Assembly (NCBI GenBank): GCA_963834135.1
Contig: CAWIAN010000010.1
Span: 1 to 64,000 of the forward strand
Direction: 5' to 3'
From: Bog-257 sp963834135
Lineage (GTDB): Bacteria; Acidobacteriota; Terriglobia; Terriglobales; Acidobacteriaceae
DNA length: 64,000 bases
Under the pieces are notes generated by a model. The model did no database searches. It saw only the letters and a list, made by a program, of their open reading frames with translations, and was not told the DNA's origin. Below, in pieces: positions 16,969 to 26,161 of this stretch (the first letter of the stretch is position 1; every line of letters starts with the position of its first letter). The translations under genes and the position numbers were made by a program.

Positions 16969-19900
16969 ATGGATGTCTCTAGACGCACATTTTTCAAAAC
17001 TGGCATCGCAGGCGCAGTGGGATTTACCGTCTTCGGTTTCGATGTGCAGCCGATTCTGGCGCAGGCCGACAGCCTGAAGATCTCGCGTACCACCGAGACG
17101 CGCAGCACCTGCCCCTACTGCGCGGTGAGTTGCGGCATCATCATCCACACCATCGGCGACAAGGCGAAGAATGTCACGCCGCAGGTGGTACACGTGGAAG
17201 GCGATCCCGACCATCCCATCAACCGCGGCACGCTGTGCCCCAAAGGCGCCTCGCTACAGCAGGACATTCAGAATGACCGCCGGCTTGTTGAAGCCACAGG
17301 TGCGGCGTCCGGGGTCGGATCACTGGGAAGACATCTCGTGGGATCAGGCGATCGACGAGATCGCGGTGTGGACGAAGAAGACACGGGACGCCTCGTTCAT
17401 CGAGCAGGACGCCAAGGGCAACACAGTCAACCGTTGCGAGACCATTGCCTTCACCGGCGGCTGCACCGATACCAATGAGTTCAATTACCTGGTCGTGAAG
17501 ACAATGCGTTCGATGGGGTTGGTGCGCCTGGAAAACCAGGCGCGGGTTTGACACGGCCCTACGGTCTCAAGTTTGGGACCAACTTTCGGACGCGGGGCGA
17601 TGACTAACGGCTGGATCGACATCAAGAACGCCGACATGATGTTGATCATGGGCGGGAATCCTGCCGAGAACCATCCCTGCGGTTTCAAGTGGGTGGTCGA
17701 AGCCAAACGCAACCGCGATGCTCACCTGATCGTCGTCGATCCGCGCTTTACGCGCACGGCTTCGCAAGCCGACCTCTTCCTGCAAATTCGAGCCGGCAGC
17801 GACATCGCGTTCCTCGGCGGACTGATCAACTACGCTCTCGCAAACGATCGGGTTGCCCATGAATATCTGGTCAACTACACCAACGCGGCCTTCATCATCA
17901 AAGACGGATTCAAGCTGCCGGAGGATGGGCTGTACTCAGGTTTCGATCCGGCGACGAAGACCTACGACAAGGCCACCTGGAACTACGAAGAGGGGGGCAA
18001 TGAAACCGGTAAAGCCGTCGCGGTGCCGGTGAATGAGGCGCCCGCAACTCAGGGAGCTCCAAAGGCCAATCAGCCTCAGGGAGCGGTTCCTGCTGGCAAG
18101 GAGGGAAGCAACACCCACAATCCGTCCGAAGGCCAGGGTTATCAGGCAGCAGGACCGGCCGGCGCGAAGGGAGTGGGTGGCGGTCCGATTCCTCCGCCGT
18201 CCCTGCCGCCGAATGTCGCCTATGACTTGTCGCTCCAGCACCCGCGATGCGTCTATCAGCTGCTGAAGCAACAATACTCGCGCTATACGCCTGAGATGGT
18301 GTCGCGCATCACCGGCATTCCGCAGGACCAGCTTCTGAAGGCGTGGGACCAATTCACTTCGATTCGCAAAGATGGCGACCTGAAGAAGGTTGCCACCATC
18401 ATCTACGCGGTTGGCTGGACGCAGCACAGCTTCGGCACGCAGATCATTCGCACCGCAGCCATGGTTCAGTTGCTGATGGGTAACGTGGGGCGCGCCGGCG
18501 GCGGTGTTAATGCCTTGCGCGGACACTCGAACATTCAGGGCGCGACCGACCTGGCCGGCATCTTCGATATCTTGCCCGGCTACCTCAAGATGCCAACGCC
18601 GGCCGACAAGGACCTGAAGACTTATCTGGATCGCGTCACGCCGAAGGCATCCAAGCCGGGCGAATGGGAGTCGTTTAACTACTGGTCGAACACGCCGAAG
18701 TTTACCGTGTCGTTCCTGAAGGCCATGTACGGCAACGCTGCGACCAAGGACAACGATTTTGCATTCAACTTCCTGCCCAAAATCGACCGCAAATATTCCT
18801 GGGTCGAAAACTGGAACGACATGTACCTGGGCCAGGTCAAAGGATTTTTCGCCTTCGGCATGAACGGCGTCATGATCGGTCCCGACTCCAAGAAGAACAT
18901 CGATGCGCTGAAGAAGGCCGACTTCTTAGTGGTGTGCGAAATCTATCCGGATGAAACCAGCGCCTTCTGGGAAGCGCCCGGAACAACGCCCGAGGAGATG
19001 AAGCAGATCAACACCACCGTCTACCGGCTGCCGGGAGCAGGCTTCGCCGAAAAAGACGGGACCATGGTCAACTCGGCACGCTGGCTGCAATGGAAGAACG
19101 CTGCCGTCCCGCCACCGGGGATCTGCCGGCTCGATCAGGACATCCTGGCGCAGATCTTCTTGAAGATTCGCGAGCTGTACAAAAAGGAAGGCGGCAAGTT
19201 CCCCGATCCGATCTTAAACGCGACTTGGGCCTACACGATACCCGATCACCCGTCGCTGGCGGAGATCGCAAAGGAAATTAACGGCAAAGCGACCGCCGAC
19301 ATCAGCGACGAGAAGACGAATCTCTCCCTGAAAGCAGGCCAACAGCTGCCAGGCTTTGCAGCCTTGCGCGATGACGGTACTACTTCGTCGGGGAACTGGC
19401 TCTACTGCGGATCGTGGACCGAGGCAGGTCCACTGATGCAGCGTCGTGGGACGGACGATCCATCAGGACTCGGCATTTACGCGAATTGGGGCTGGTCATG
19501 GCCGATGAATCGCCGTGTGCTTTATAACCGCGCCTCCTGCGATCTCACTGGCAAGCCTTATGATCCCACCCGCAAGCAGGTCTGGTGGAACGAAACCGCG
19601 CAGAAGTGGGTGGGGAACGATGTCCCCGACTTCAAGCCCGACTCCAAGCCGGAAGAGCATATGGGCCCATTCATCATGAATCCCGAGGGCATTGGGCGAC
19701 TGTTTGTTCCCATTGGAGCAGTTACGGACGGACCGTTCCCAGAGCACTACGAGCCGATTGAAAGCCCCATCGCGAACCCGTTGCACCCTGATCAGTCGAA
19801 CAATCCCGTAGTGAAGAAATTCAAGACGGACATGGACAAGTACGCCAAGACTGGCGAAGGCTACAACCTCGTCTGCACGACGTATCGCTTGACCGAGCAC

Positions 19901-20263
19901 TATCACTACTGGACCAAGAACAATCCTATGAACGTTCAGCTGGTGCCGGAACCGTTCGTGGAGATTCCGGCCGAACTCGCCGACCAGATGGGCATTCGCG
20001 GCGGCGAAAAGGTGAAGGTCAGCAGCATTCGCGCCGACTACATCGCCAAGGCAATGGTGACGAAGCGCATCAAGCCAATGATGGTCGATGGCAAGAAGAC
20101 TTATCAGATTGGCATTCCGATTCACTGGGGATTCAAGGGAATTTCTGAGAGCGAAGGACGCACTTCGTTGATGCCGACGAATCGTCTGACGCCGACGGTC
20201 ATCGATCCCAACGCTTATACCCCGGAGTTCAAGGGCTTCCTGGTGAAGCTGGAGAAGGTCTAG
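16969..20263 (+). CDS. fdoG: Formate dehydrogenase-N/O catalytic subunit (selenoprotein), one apparent frameshift
   Basis: Periplasm-facing catalytic subunit that oxidises formate to CO2 using Mo- or W-bis-MGD and one 4Fe-4S cluster. The start at 16969 has GGGAGG upstream. A Tat signal follows (SRRTFFKTG, residues 4-12), then the cluster motif CPYCAVSCG ... CPKG. The frame then appears broken: at 17284-17290 the sequence CTTGTTG carries one base too many. Before it the protein reads QNDRRL; one frame later it continues LKPQVRRPGSDHWEDISW. At 17549 an in-frame TGA lies in NQARV-TGA-HGPTVSSL, exactly where E. coli FdnG/FdoG have selenocysteine; a SECIS-like hairpin follows. Corrected for both, the product is 1097 residues with Sec at residue 194. 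Compared with E. coli there is an extra Pro/Gly/Ala-rich stretch (about residues 342-410). Automated callers would split this gene into two or three pieces. Confidence 0.93.
17549..17551 (+). other. Selenocysteine codon (UGA) in fdoG
   Basis: The TGA is in frame with both the upstream segment (from 17288) and the downstream segment to 20263. The flanking protein NQARV-[Sec]-HGPTV...PTFGRGAMTN matches the active-site region of E. coli formate dehydrogenases N and O, where this residue is selenocysteine ligating the Mo/W. No alternative start could give a functional enzyme beginning after it, since the Tat signal and cluster motif are upstream. Confidence 0.92.
17563..17580 (+). promoter_or_regulatory. 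Bacterial SECIS-like hairpin
   Basis: A six-base-pair stem GGUCUC/GGGACC (one U-G pair) with a six-base AAGUUU loop containing the GU expected for SelB recognition. It begins 11 bases after the UGA, the distance known to matter for the minimal E. coli fdhF SECIS upper stem-loop of about 17 bases. It is wholly within coding sequence, as usual in bacteria. Seen directly by pairing; function by analogy. Confidence 0.8.
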
Positions 20264-20275
20264 AGGAGAGACGAG

Positions 20276-21193
20276 ATGGGCGATCGTGGCACACTACGGG
20301 TTCAGCAAATCTCGGCGCATCCCGGCCCGATTCCCGGTGAGGGCACGCAACGCCAGGACAAGGTCTGCAAACTCATCGACACAACCACCTGTATCGGCTG
20401 CAAGGCGTGTGAGGTGGCGTGCGTGGAATGGAACGACATGCCGTTCCAGACGACGCACTTCGACAACACCTACCAGACGATGCCCGACACCGACTGGAAT
20501 TACTGGAACCTGATCAAGTTCAACGAGGACGAGCATGAGGATGGCAGCTTCGCCTGGTTAATGCGGAAGCATCAGTGCATGCATTGCGCCGATCCTGGCT
20601 GCCTGCGAGCATGTCCAGCAGACGGCGCCATCGTGCAGTATTCCAATGGCATCGTCGACTTCCAGCAGGAAAACTGTATTGGCTGTCAGTTCTGTGTCTC
20701 GGGTTGTCCCTTCAATATCCCAAAGTACAACGAGAGCACGAAGAAGGTTTACAAGTGTACCCTCTGCTCTGACAGAGTGGGAGCCGGGCTGGAGCCAGCG
20801 TGCATCAAGTCCTGCCCGACGGGCTGCCTGCATTTCGGCACGAAGGACGACATGAAGTTTCTGGCCGAGAAACGTGCAACGCAGCTGCGCGACGTTTACG
20901 GCTTTAAGGACGCGGGCGTATACGATCCCGCGACCATCGGCGGCACCGGCGTCATATACGTACTCCATAACATCAACAAGCCTGAGGCATACGGCGATCT
21001 GCCCAAGGAGCCGCGCATCTCGCCGGCCTTCACGATCTGGAAAGACATCTTTAAGCCGATCGGCTTGTTCGGCGCGATGCTCGGTTTTGTTGGCGTGGTA
21101 ATGCACTACGTTTTTGAAGGGCCGCGCCGCACTCAACCGACACCGCCGGTCAAAGTAATCGAGCCTCCTCAGGCCGCAGGGAGGGAGAACTAG
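20276..21193 (+). CDS. fdoH: Formate dehydrogenase iron-sulfur (beta) subunit
   Basis: Membrane-anchored electron-transfer subunit of 305 residues that carries electrons from the catalytic subunit to the cytochrome b subunit. Four ferredoxin-type cysteine clusters are visible: CIGCKACEVAC near residue 39, CMHCADPGCLRACP near 102, CIGCQFCVSGCPFNIP near 138, and CTLCSDRVGAGLEPACIKSCP near 161, giving four 4Fe-4S clusters. One C-terminal transmembrane helix (GLFGAMLGFVGVVMHYVF, about 265-282) anchors it in the membrane as in FdnH. AGAGGAGAGACGAG gives a strong ribosome binding site. It starts 12 bases after the catalytic gene and its stop is immediately followed by the start of the next subunit, so the three are one operon. 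Confidence 0.96.
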   Translation: MGDRGTLRVQQISAHPGPIPGEGTQRQDKVCKLIDTTTCIGCKACEVACVEWNDMPFQTTHFDNTYQTMPDTDWNYWNLIKFNEDEHEDGSFAWLMRKHQCMHCADPGCLRACPADGAIVQYSNGIVDFQQENCIGCQFCVSGCPFNIPKYNESTKKVYKCTLCSDRVGAGLEPACIKSCPTGCLHFGTKDDMKFLAEKRATQLRDVYGFKDAGVYDPATIGGTGVIYVLHNINKPEAYGDLPKEPRISPAFTIWKDIFKPIGLFGAMLGFVGVVMHYVFEGPRRTQPTPPVKVIEPPQAAGREN

Positions 21194-21946
21194 ATGGCGA
21201 CTACAGCAAATCGTTTCGAACACCGTCCTAACGCCATCGACCGACTGGGCAAGACCGTCGTGTATGCAGGCGAACTGCTGCGCCACCCGGTCTACACACG
21301 CTTTCTGCATTGGATGGTCGGGATTTTCTTCTTCCTCGCGCTGCTCTCCGGATTCGGAATTTACCTGCCGTGGATCTTCCGCTTCTTTACGCCGCTGTTT
21401 GGCGGCGGCGCCATGACGCGCTTCCTGCACCCGTGGTTCGGTTTGGGATTCGTATTCTTCTTTGCGTTGCAGGCTATCAATTGGCTACAAGTGATGCGAT
21501 GGACGCCGTCCGATACGAAGTGGATGAAGGACATCAAGGACTACATCACACGAACCGATTCAGTTGAGTCGCCCGAGACCGGCTTCTTCAATGGTGGCCA
21601 GAAGATGATGTTCTGGGAAATCGTCATCGGTTCCACGGCCTACGTAATTACTGGCGTCATGATGTGGTTTCCGCATCAGTTTGGACGGATTCTGGTCTCG
21701 ATCGCGTATGTGATTCACGACATCTCGGCGCTGATCATGCTGTTCGGCATCTTCTTCCACGTGTACCTGAGTACGTTTGGCGAGCCGGGGACGATTCAGG
21801 CCATGACGCGCGGCACTGTCAGCGAAGCCTGGGCATGGACCCATCATCCCGCGTGGTTCAAGGCGGTGACTGGACGGGATCCGCGCCGAGCCATGGAAGA
21901 AGCGGAAAAATCGCCTCGTGCTATCCAAGAGCCACCCACCCTATAA
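21194..21946 (+). CDS. fdoI: Formate dehydrogenase cytochrome b (gamma) subunit
   Basis: Inner-membrane di-heme cytochrome b556 of 250 residues that takes electrons from the beta subunit and reduces menaquinone. Four transmembrane segments are visible (starting FLHWMVGIFFFLALLSGFGIYL, then FGLGFVFFFALQ, FWEIVIGSTAYVITGVMMWF and VIHDISALIMLFGIFFHVYL). Candidate heme histidines are in TRFLHWMVG, LHPWFG, HDISAL and FHVYL. An N-terminal polar stretch and a C-terminal cytoplasmic tail (WAWTHHPAWFKAVTGRDPR) match the FdnI family. The ATG follows the beta subunit stop directly. Its quinone partner is probably menaquinone, since mqnA and mqnC occur in this window. Confidence 0.95.
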   Translation: MATTANRFEHRPNAIDRLGKTVVYAGELLRHPVYTRFLHWMVGIFFFLALLSGFGIYLPWIFRFFTPLFGGGAMTRFLHPWFGLGFVFFFALQAINWLQVMRWTPSDTKWMKDIKDYITRTDSVESPETGFFNGGQKMMFWEIVIGSTAYVITGVMMWFPHQFGRILVSIAYVIHDISALIMLFGIFFHVYLSTFGEPGTIQAMTRGTVSEAWAWTHHPAWFKAVTGRDPRRAMEEAEKSPRAIQEPPTL

Positions 21947-22184
21947 GATTGGCTGAAGACGTAGACCCCCAAAGGCACCCAACCCTAAGGTGTCCTGTAG
22001 CTTGGCATACAAGTGGAGTGGGGGTGTCTATTCCAGTCGCCAATTACTAACAGCTCTCTTCGGCAGGATGGAGGCACATTGCCGGAATTGGCTCAGTCGC
22101 TTCAAGAAACTTGCGAGTATTTCTTTGCGAATTCTTGCGTTCACGATACAGTTATGGCATCCCAGAGTGCAAGAGTGACTTCCA

Positions 22185-22445
22185 GTGACGTTCCTTAAAA
22201 TAGTGGGCAAGACCGTGGCGACCGAAACCCAGAGTCCTGATCACTACGCGCACCGTCGCAACTATGACGGTACACTCGACTCGATCTGCAAGCTGTGCTA
22301 CCTGACGGTGGCTCGCGCTTATCGCGAGCTCGACCTCAGTCACCTGGAACTACGTCACGTGTGCCAGCCGATCGAGCGTCGACGGGCGACTCGCATTGCG
22401 CATCGGGTTTTCGATTGCGCCTCGGGCGAGCGCCGCAACGAGTAG
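22185..22445 (+). CDS. Small CxxC protein of unknown function
   Basis: Frame of 86 codons beginning with GTG; an internal GTG at 22203 or 22215 could be the real start, since the recognisable part begins at HYAHRRNYDGTLDSICKLCYLTVA. That segment, with a CxxC pair and a later single Cys/His (LRHVC), looks like a conserved small zinc-ribbon-type protein found in Acidobacteriota, but I cannot name the family. It is followed by a strong hairpin terminator at 22479, which supports a transcribed gene on this strand. It follows the formate dehydrogenase operon by 240 bases; whether it belongs to it is not clear. Confidence 0.55.
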   Translation: MTFLKIVGKTVATETQSPDHYAHRRNYDGTLDSICKLCYLTVARAYRELDLSHLELRHVCQPIERRRATRIAHRVFDCASGERRNE

Positions 22446-22478
22446 CAGCCCCGGTCAAATTTTTGAGCGTACAAATAA

Positions 22479-22514
22479 TTTGGGCATCCTCAAGTGAGGA
22501 TGCCCAAAGTTTTT
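22479..22514. terminator. Strong bidirectional terminator
   Basis: A perfect 14-base inverted repeat, TTTGGGCATCCTCA (22479-22492) and TGAGGATGCCCAAA (22495-22508), is followed by GTTTTT on the plus strand and by AAATTATTTG on the minus strand. It lies between two convergent genes and probably ends transcription from both. Confidence 0.9.
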
Positions 22515-22534
22515 ACCGCGATTGGCTTTTCGGT

Positions 22535-24238
22535 TTAGTGGCAGTTGGCGAACTTTAGCGAACCGATGCGGGTGCTCCAGTCGAACTGCTGGGTAACCGT
22601 GTAATACTCCTGGGTGTACCAGAAGGTGCAACCACTCATGCCGTCGTTGGTGTCGATACGCATGGAGCTGTAATCGCCCCAACGATTGGCTGTGCTGGGC
22701 TGCGAGCCGCTGCCGTCGACCAGGTCAACTTCCGCTTCGAGGTTGCCCAGACCGATCGGGTCAGCCACTGTCCGTCCGGCAATGTAAATCGACGGATAGG
22801 TAGGCGTGCCGTTCGGGCAGGTGTCGCCGCAGGATTTGCTGTAGCCAACGAGGATATCGCCCATCTTGTCGCGAGCGATGGAGGCCATCCAGCGCCATAC
22901 TCCATCAGGAGCGAAGGTGCCCTGCTGGAACACGGTAAGCGAAGAAGGCGCAACTACACGAATGGGAGCGGTAACTTCCATCCAGCGAACTCCACCCTGT
23001 CCACCAGAGGCCGTAACGTCCCAATTCACGAGCCAGTGCTGCGCAAGTGGCTGGGGCGGATTGCTCGGACCGGTGTGGGCCGCGGGTGTGTCTTCCCAAT
23101 AAGCGAAGCGATACATCATGCGGTCGCCGAGGGAATCAACCTTATCGGTGATGCCCTTCTGAGGAACGCAGTCGCCGCCGAAGCCGCCATTGCAGGCCGG
23201 AGTATAGGTTGCGATGGGCAGCAGCTGCGAGTTGCCGTCACCCGTGAACGTTGCGCCCTGAGTCCAGTCGTTCGGGTTGTTGATGTGAACCGAGTACAGA
23301 GAGACGTGCGTTTCGTCGACATCGCCCAGACTGCCGATGGCAAACTGATCCTGGCCAGACGGAGGAGCGACGATGGAATCACGATCGGCAGGCAGCAAGC
23401 TGTCTTCGCCGCTGGTGTACTGGTGGCAAATCTGCTCGGCGGTGTTATCGCCAGCCAGCAGCTTGGTGCGGTTGTAAGCGCAGAGAACCGGACCGACAAA
23501 GCCGCTGCCGCCAGGGCCAAAGTTGTTCCAGGCTTCAGCGTAGTTATTCACCCAGATGCCCCACTTCGGATAATCCGGGAAGCCATTGTTGAGAGCCGGG
23601 AACTGATACAGGTAGTAGCTGCCGGTGGCATCGTTGCTGGTCGAGATCGCAACGCAAACGCCGTAGTTACCGCTGAATACGTTCTGCGTCAGCAGCCAAC
23701 GGTGGGCCACAACGTCCCACTGCGCGATGATGTCGCCGTCATTGTTGTTGGCGCAAATTCCGCCCAGAGAGCTCCACAGCGTGTTGCCTTCAATGGCAGG
23801 GCCGCAAGTGTAAGGAGCAGTCTTCGAGCAGACGGTGTACGACACGTTTACCCACTGCACGATCTGGGTGTCGCCGACCGCCATGGTGGTGTCCGGGGGA
23901 GCGTCAGGAACCTGATAGTTCGGGAAGCCGTTGCCGACGCCCAGAATGTTTGCAATGACGCTGTAGTTAGCCGAGGGGGTGACAGCGCGGCTCTGTTCCA
24001 CGGGGTCAACCACCGGTCCGATTGCAGCTTTAGGAATGCGGCGGACGGGGTTTGCCAGGTGAAGACCATAAACCGGCGCCTGCTGCATTTTGGCCAAGTC
24101 CCGCAACGGCGGCGAAATGGCGAACCGTGTGGCGTGTTGAATGTATGTGTTGTTTTCCTGCGCGGTGGCCGTCAGCGAGCCAGCAATGAGACAACCCATT
24201 GCGACTAGCGCCAGCCCCGTTGTTTTACTCCTCATCAT
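22535..24238 (-). CDS. Secreted protein of unknown function
   Basis: Exported protein of 567 residues. A signal peptide (MRSKTTGLALVAMGCLIAGSLTATAQ) is followed by a 120-residue pro-like region and then a beta-rich body with many Trp, Asn and Cys residues and motifs such as PDTTMAVGDTQIVQWVN, DGDIIAQWDVVAHRWLLTQ and PKWGIWVNNYAEAWNNF. The body reads like a beta-propeller without recognisable catalytic residues. Several cysteine pairs (for example CSKTAPYTC, CNGGFGGDC, CGDTC) suggest disulfides in an extracellular protein. The ATG at 24238 was chosen because AAAGGAG is ten bases upstream; the ATG at 24247 is too close to that site. Convergent with the formate dehydrogenase region. Function not known. 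Confidence 0.82.
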   Translation of the reverse strand: MMRSKTTGLALVAMGCLIAGSLTATAQENNTYIQHATRFAISPPLRDLAKMQQAPVYGLHLANPVRRIPKAAIGPVVDPVEQSRAVTPSANYSVIANILGVGNGFPNYQVPDAPPDTTMAVGDTQIVQWVNVSYTVCSKTAPYTCGPAIEGNTLWSSLGGICANNNDGDIIAQWDVVAHRWLLTQNVFSGNYGVCVAISTSNDATGSYYLYQFPALNNGFPDYPKWGIWVNNYAEAWNNFGPGGSGFVGPVLCAYNRTKLLAGDNTAEQICHQYTSGEDSLLPADRDSIVAPPSGQDQFAIGSLGDVDETHVSLYSVHINNPNDWTQGATFTGDGNSQLLPIATYTPACNGGFGGDCVPQKGITDKVDSLGDRMMYRFAYWEDTPAAHTGPSNPPQPLAQHWLVNWDVTASGGQGGVRWMEVTAPIRVVAPSSLTVFQQGTFAPDGVWRWMASIARDKMGDILVGYSKSCGDTCPNGTPTYPSIYIAGRTVADPIGLGNLEAEVDLVDGSGSQPSTANRWGDYSSMRIDTNDGMSGCTFWYTQEYYTVTQQFDWSTRIGSLKFANCH

Positions 24239-24705
24239 TGTTCCCATTCTCCTTTTTCCATCCTCCCCCGTGGCTCGTTGCTTCGATTGAGAGCGTGCCC
24301 GGAGAACGTTCGCGACAGCAGCTTGTTATTGGTTAACGTTTTCGATAGGAACGGACTGCAACGTCATCCTTAGCGTTTGTACGTCGACGCAGTGCCTTTG
24401 GCAGGTGTAAGAATTTTTACCATACGGTTCCATGCCGTGCAACTATTAATCACGTAGTAAATGAATTTGGTGCCGGATTGGAACAAATGTCTTCTCGCGT
24501 GATCTTGCTTAGCTGCCATACTATCGAGCCAAAGTAAGTTACTTGGAATGCCCGGTAACCTGGGTCTACCCGCACCACTATTCTGTTAGTACTACCGTGA
24601 ATAATTTTTTGGTCAGGGAGCAGGAAATTTGACCCCACATGACTCCAAGTTTGAATTGACAATCACGAACATGAGCCTTAGCCTCATCCCACGAGGACTT
24701 TTGCC
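24239..24705. other. Divergent intergenic region with short palindromes
   Basis: A 467-base AT-richer gap between a secreted protein gene (minus) and a BlaI-type regulator (plus). It contains AAGTAA-G-TTACTT (24532-24544) and TAGTACTA (24597-24604), short perfect palindromes 100-170 bases upstream of the regulator. These are candidate operators for an autoregulated BlaI protein, but they do not match the classical TACA-N-TGTA core. A 70-codon minus-strand frame here has no coding support. Confidence 0.4.
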
Positions 24706-25134
24706 TTGATAAGGACTTCACCTACGCATTTGGGCCAGCAATTGATGTTGGGGCCGCTTGAGATCCAGGTCATGGAAGTGGTTTGGGGCAGCGGAGAGAG
24801 CAGTGTGCGGGACGTAGTCGAGAAGTTGGATAGCAAACTCGCATACACCACGGTCATGACCACGCTGGATCGCTTGTTCAAGAAGGGATTACTGGATCGC
24901 CACAAGTCGGAACGGGCTTTTCTGTACTCTCCCCGTCTGAGCAGCCAGGATTGGGAACGCAGACGGGCCGGCGACCTGGTAGCTGGTTTCCTGGCGGGAC
25001 CGGAACCTTCACGCGACCTGTTGCTTTCTTCTTTGGTGGATGCTGTCGGCCAGCACGATGCCATGCTGCTGGACGAACTGGAAGAGAAGATTCGGAATAA
25101 GCGACGGGAGCTTTTGAAGGCCTCTGTGAAATGA
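24706..25134 (+). CDS. BlaI/MecI/CopY family transcriptional regulator
   Basis: Winged-helix repressor of 142 residues. The N-terminal domain shows the family pattern LGPLEIQVMEVVW, SSVRDVVEKL, AYTTVMTTLDRLFKKGLL, and the C-terminal part is a dimerisation helix region. These repressors bind palindromic operators as dimers and, in BlaI/MecI, are inactivated by proteolysis after the M56 partner senses a signal. The first codon is TTG at 24706 with GAGG about ten bases upstream; the ATG at 24745 is a possible alternative that begins right at the conserved domain. The stop overlaps the next start as ATGA, so it is translationally coupled to an M56-type membrane protein, the classical BlaI-BlaR1 arrangement. 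Confidence 0.93.
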   Translation: MIRTSPTHLGQQLMLGPLEIQVMEVVWGSGESSVRDVVEKLDSKLAYTTVMTTLDRLFKKGLLDRHKSERAFLYSPRLSSQDWERRRAGDLVAGFLAGPEPSRDLLLSSLVDAVGQHDAMLLDELEEKIRNKRRELLKASVK

Positions 25135-26111
25135 ACCTTCCTTACACCATGCGGCTGCTGTGCCTCTGCTGCGCCTCATTCTTCATGATTCACTTGGCGC
25201 TGGCATGGGCCGCGCGTTTGAGCGCAGGTACAGCTCTGCGGATTGCTGAGCATTTGAAGCCGAGCTCCGCGGCGCGGTTTCTGTTCGTGCTGCGCATGTC
25301 GCCGCTGGTGTTGACGCTGTTCGCCGTCCTGGCATTTTGCATTCCCAGTTACCTTTGGCTTGAGCCCGAGGCGACCGGCGAGAAGGTCGGCTTCTTCTGC
25401 GTCTTTACCGCCCTTCTTGGAGTGACCATTTGGGTTCTGTCGCTGTGGCGGGTCACGGGGGCCGTCCGAGGCACCAACCGCTATCTGCACGAATGCGAAC
25501 GGCACGGTCGCAAGATCAACGTGCGCGGCGCCGATTCGCCCGCCTGGCTGCTGGCTGACAAAGCTCCGGTGCTGGCTGTCGCAGGCGTTCTTCGCCCCCA
25601 ACTGGTGATCTCCAGGCCGGTTTTGCGTGGCCTGTCTAGCGAGCAGCGAGAGGCCGCCTTAAGTCACGAGCGCGCGCACTGCGCCTCCGCCGATAATCTG
25701 AAGCGATTCCTGATTCTGCTGGCTCCAGAGGCTCTACCGTTCCTACCCACCTTCCGTAGCCTGGATCGCGGCTGGTCGAAATTTACGGAGTGGGCTGCAG
25801 ACGATCAGGCCAGCGCTGGAGACCCGCAGCGCGCACTGTCTTTAGCGGCTGCCCTGGTTCGGGTCGCAAAGATGGGATCCCGGCCTCGCATGGGATATTT
25901 GTCGTGCTCGCTGGTGGGCGGCAATCAGGAACTCTCCGATCGCGTTGATCGGCTGCTGCGTCCTCAACCTAAGCCCGCGAAGCCCGTGCGCGAAGTCGTC
26001 GCCTTCCTGAGCAGTGTCACAGCCCTGAGTGGGTCTGCTGTGGCCGTGATGGTCATCTGGCCCGGCAGCCTGTCGCTGGTGCATCAGGCACTCGAACGCC
26101 TCGTTCACTAA
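25131..26111 (+). CDS. M56 (BlaR1-like) membrane metallopeptidase without sensor domain
   Basis: Membrane protein of 326 residues. Three N-terminal hydrophobic segments lead to a cytoplasmic loop holding the zinc-peptidase motif HERAH (HExxH, in ALSHERAHCASADN, about residue 180) and a downstream Glu in FTEWAADDQA that is the usual third ligand. A last hydrophobic segment lies near the C-terminus. Compared with BlaR1/MecR1 (about 585-600 residues) the extracellular penicillin-binding sensor is absent, so the signal is unknown. It overlaps the BlaI gene by four bases and probably cleaves or inactivates that repressor, by analogy. Confidence 0.88.
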   Translation: MNLPYTMRLLCLCCASFFMIHLALAWAARLSAGTALRIAEHLKPSSAARFLFVLRMSPLVLTLFAVLAFCIPSYLWLEPEATGEKVGFFCVFTALLGVTIWVLSLWRVTGAVRGTNRYLHECERHGRKINVRGADSPAWLLADKAPVLAVAGVLRPQLVISRPVLRGLSSEQREAALSHERAHCASADNLKRFLILLAPEALPFLPTFRSLDRGWSKFTEWAADDQASAGDPQRALSLAAALVRVAKMGSRPRMGYLSCSLVGGNQELSDRVDRLLRPQPKPAKPVREVVAFLSSVTALSGSAVAVMVIWPGSLSLVHQALERLVH

Positions 26112-26161
26112 TCGAACCCACTAACTCTTTCTTTGCAGGATTCGTCGTCCGACTTTGTTGA

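Noticed and set aside
17549..17551. Nonsense mutation making fdoG a pseudogene
   Set aside because: The TGA is at the known selenocysteine position and a SECIS-like hairpin follows; the downstream frame is intact for 900 codons.
18026..18526. 196-codon minus-strand frame inside the FDH gene
   Set aside because: Pure shadow of the catalytic subunit's codon bias.
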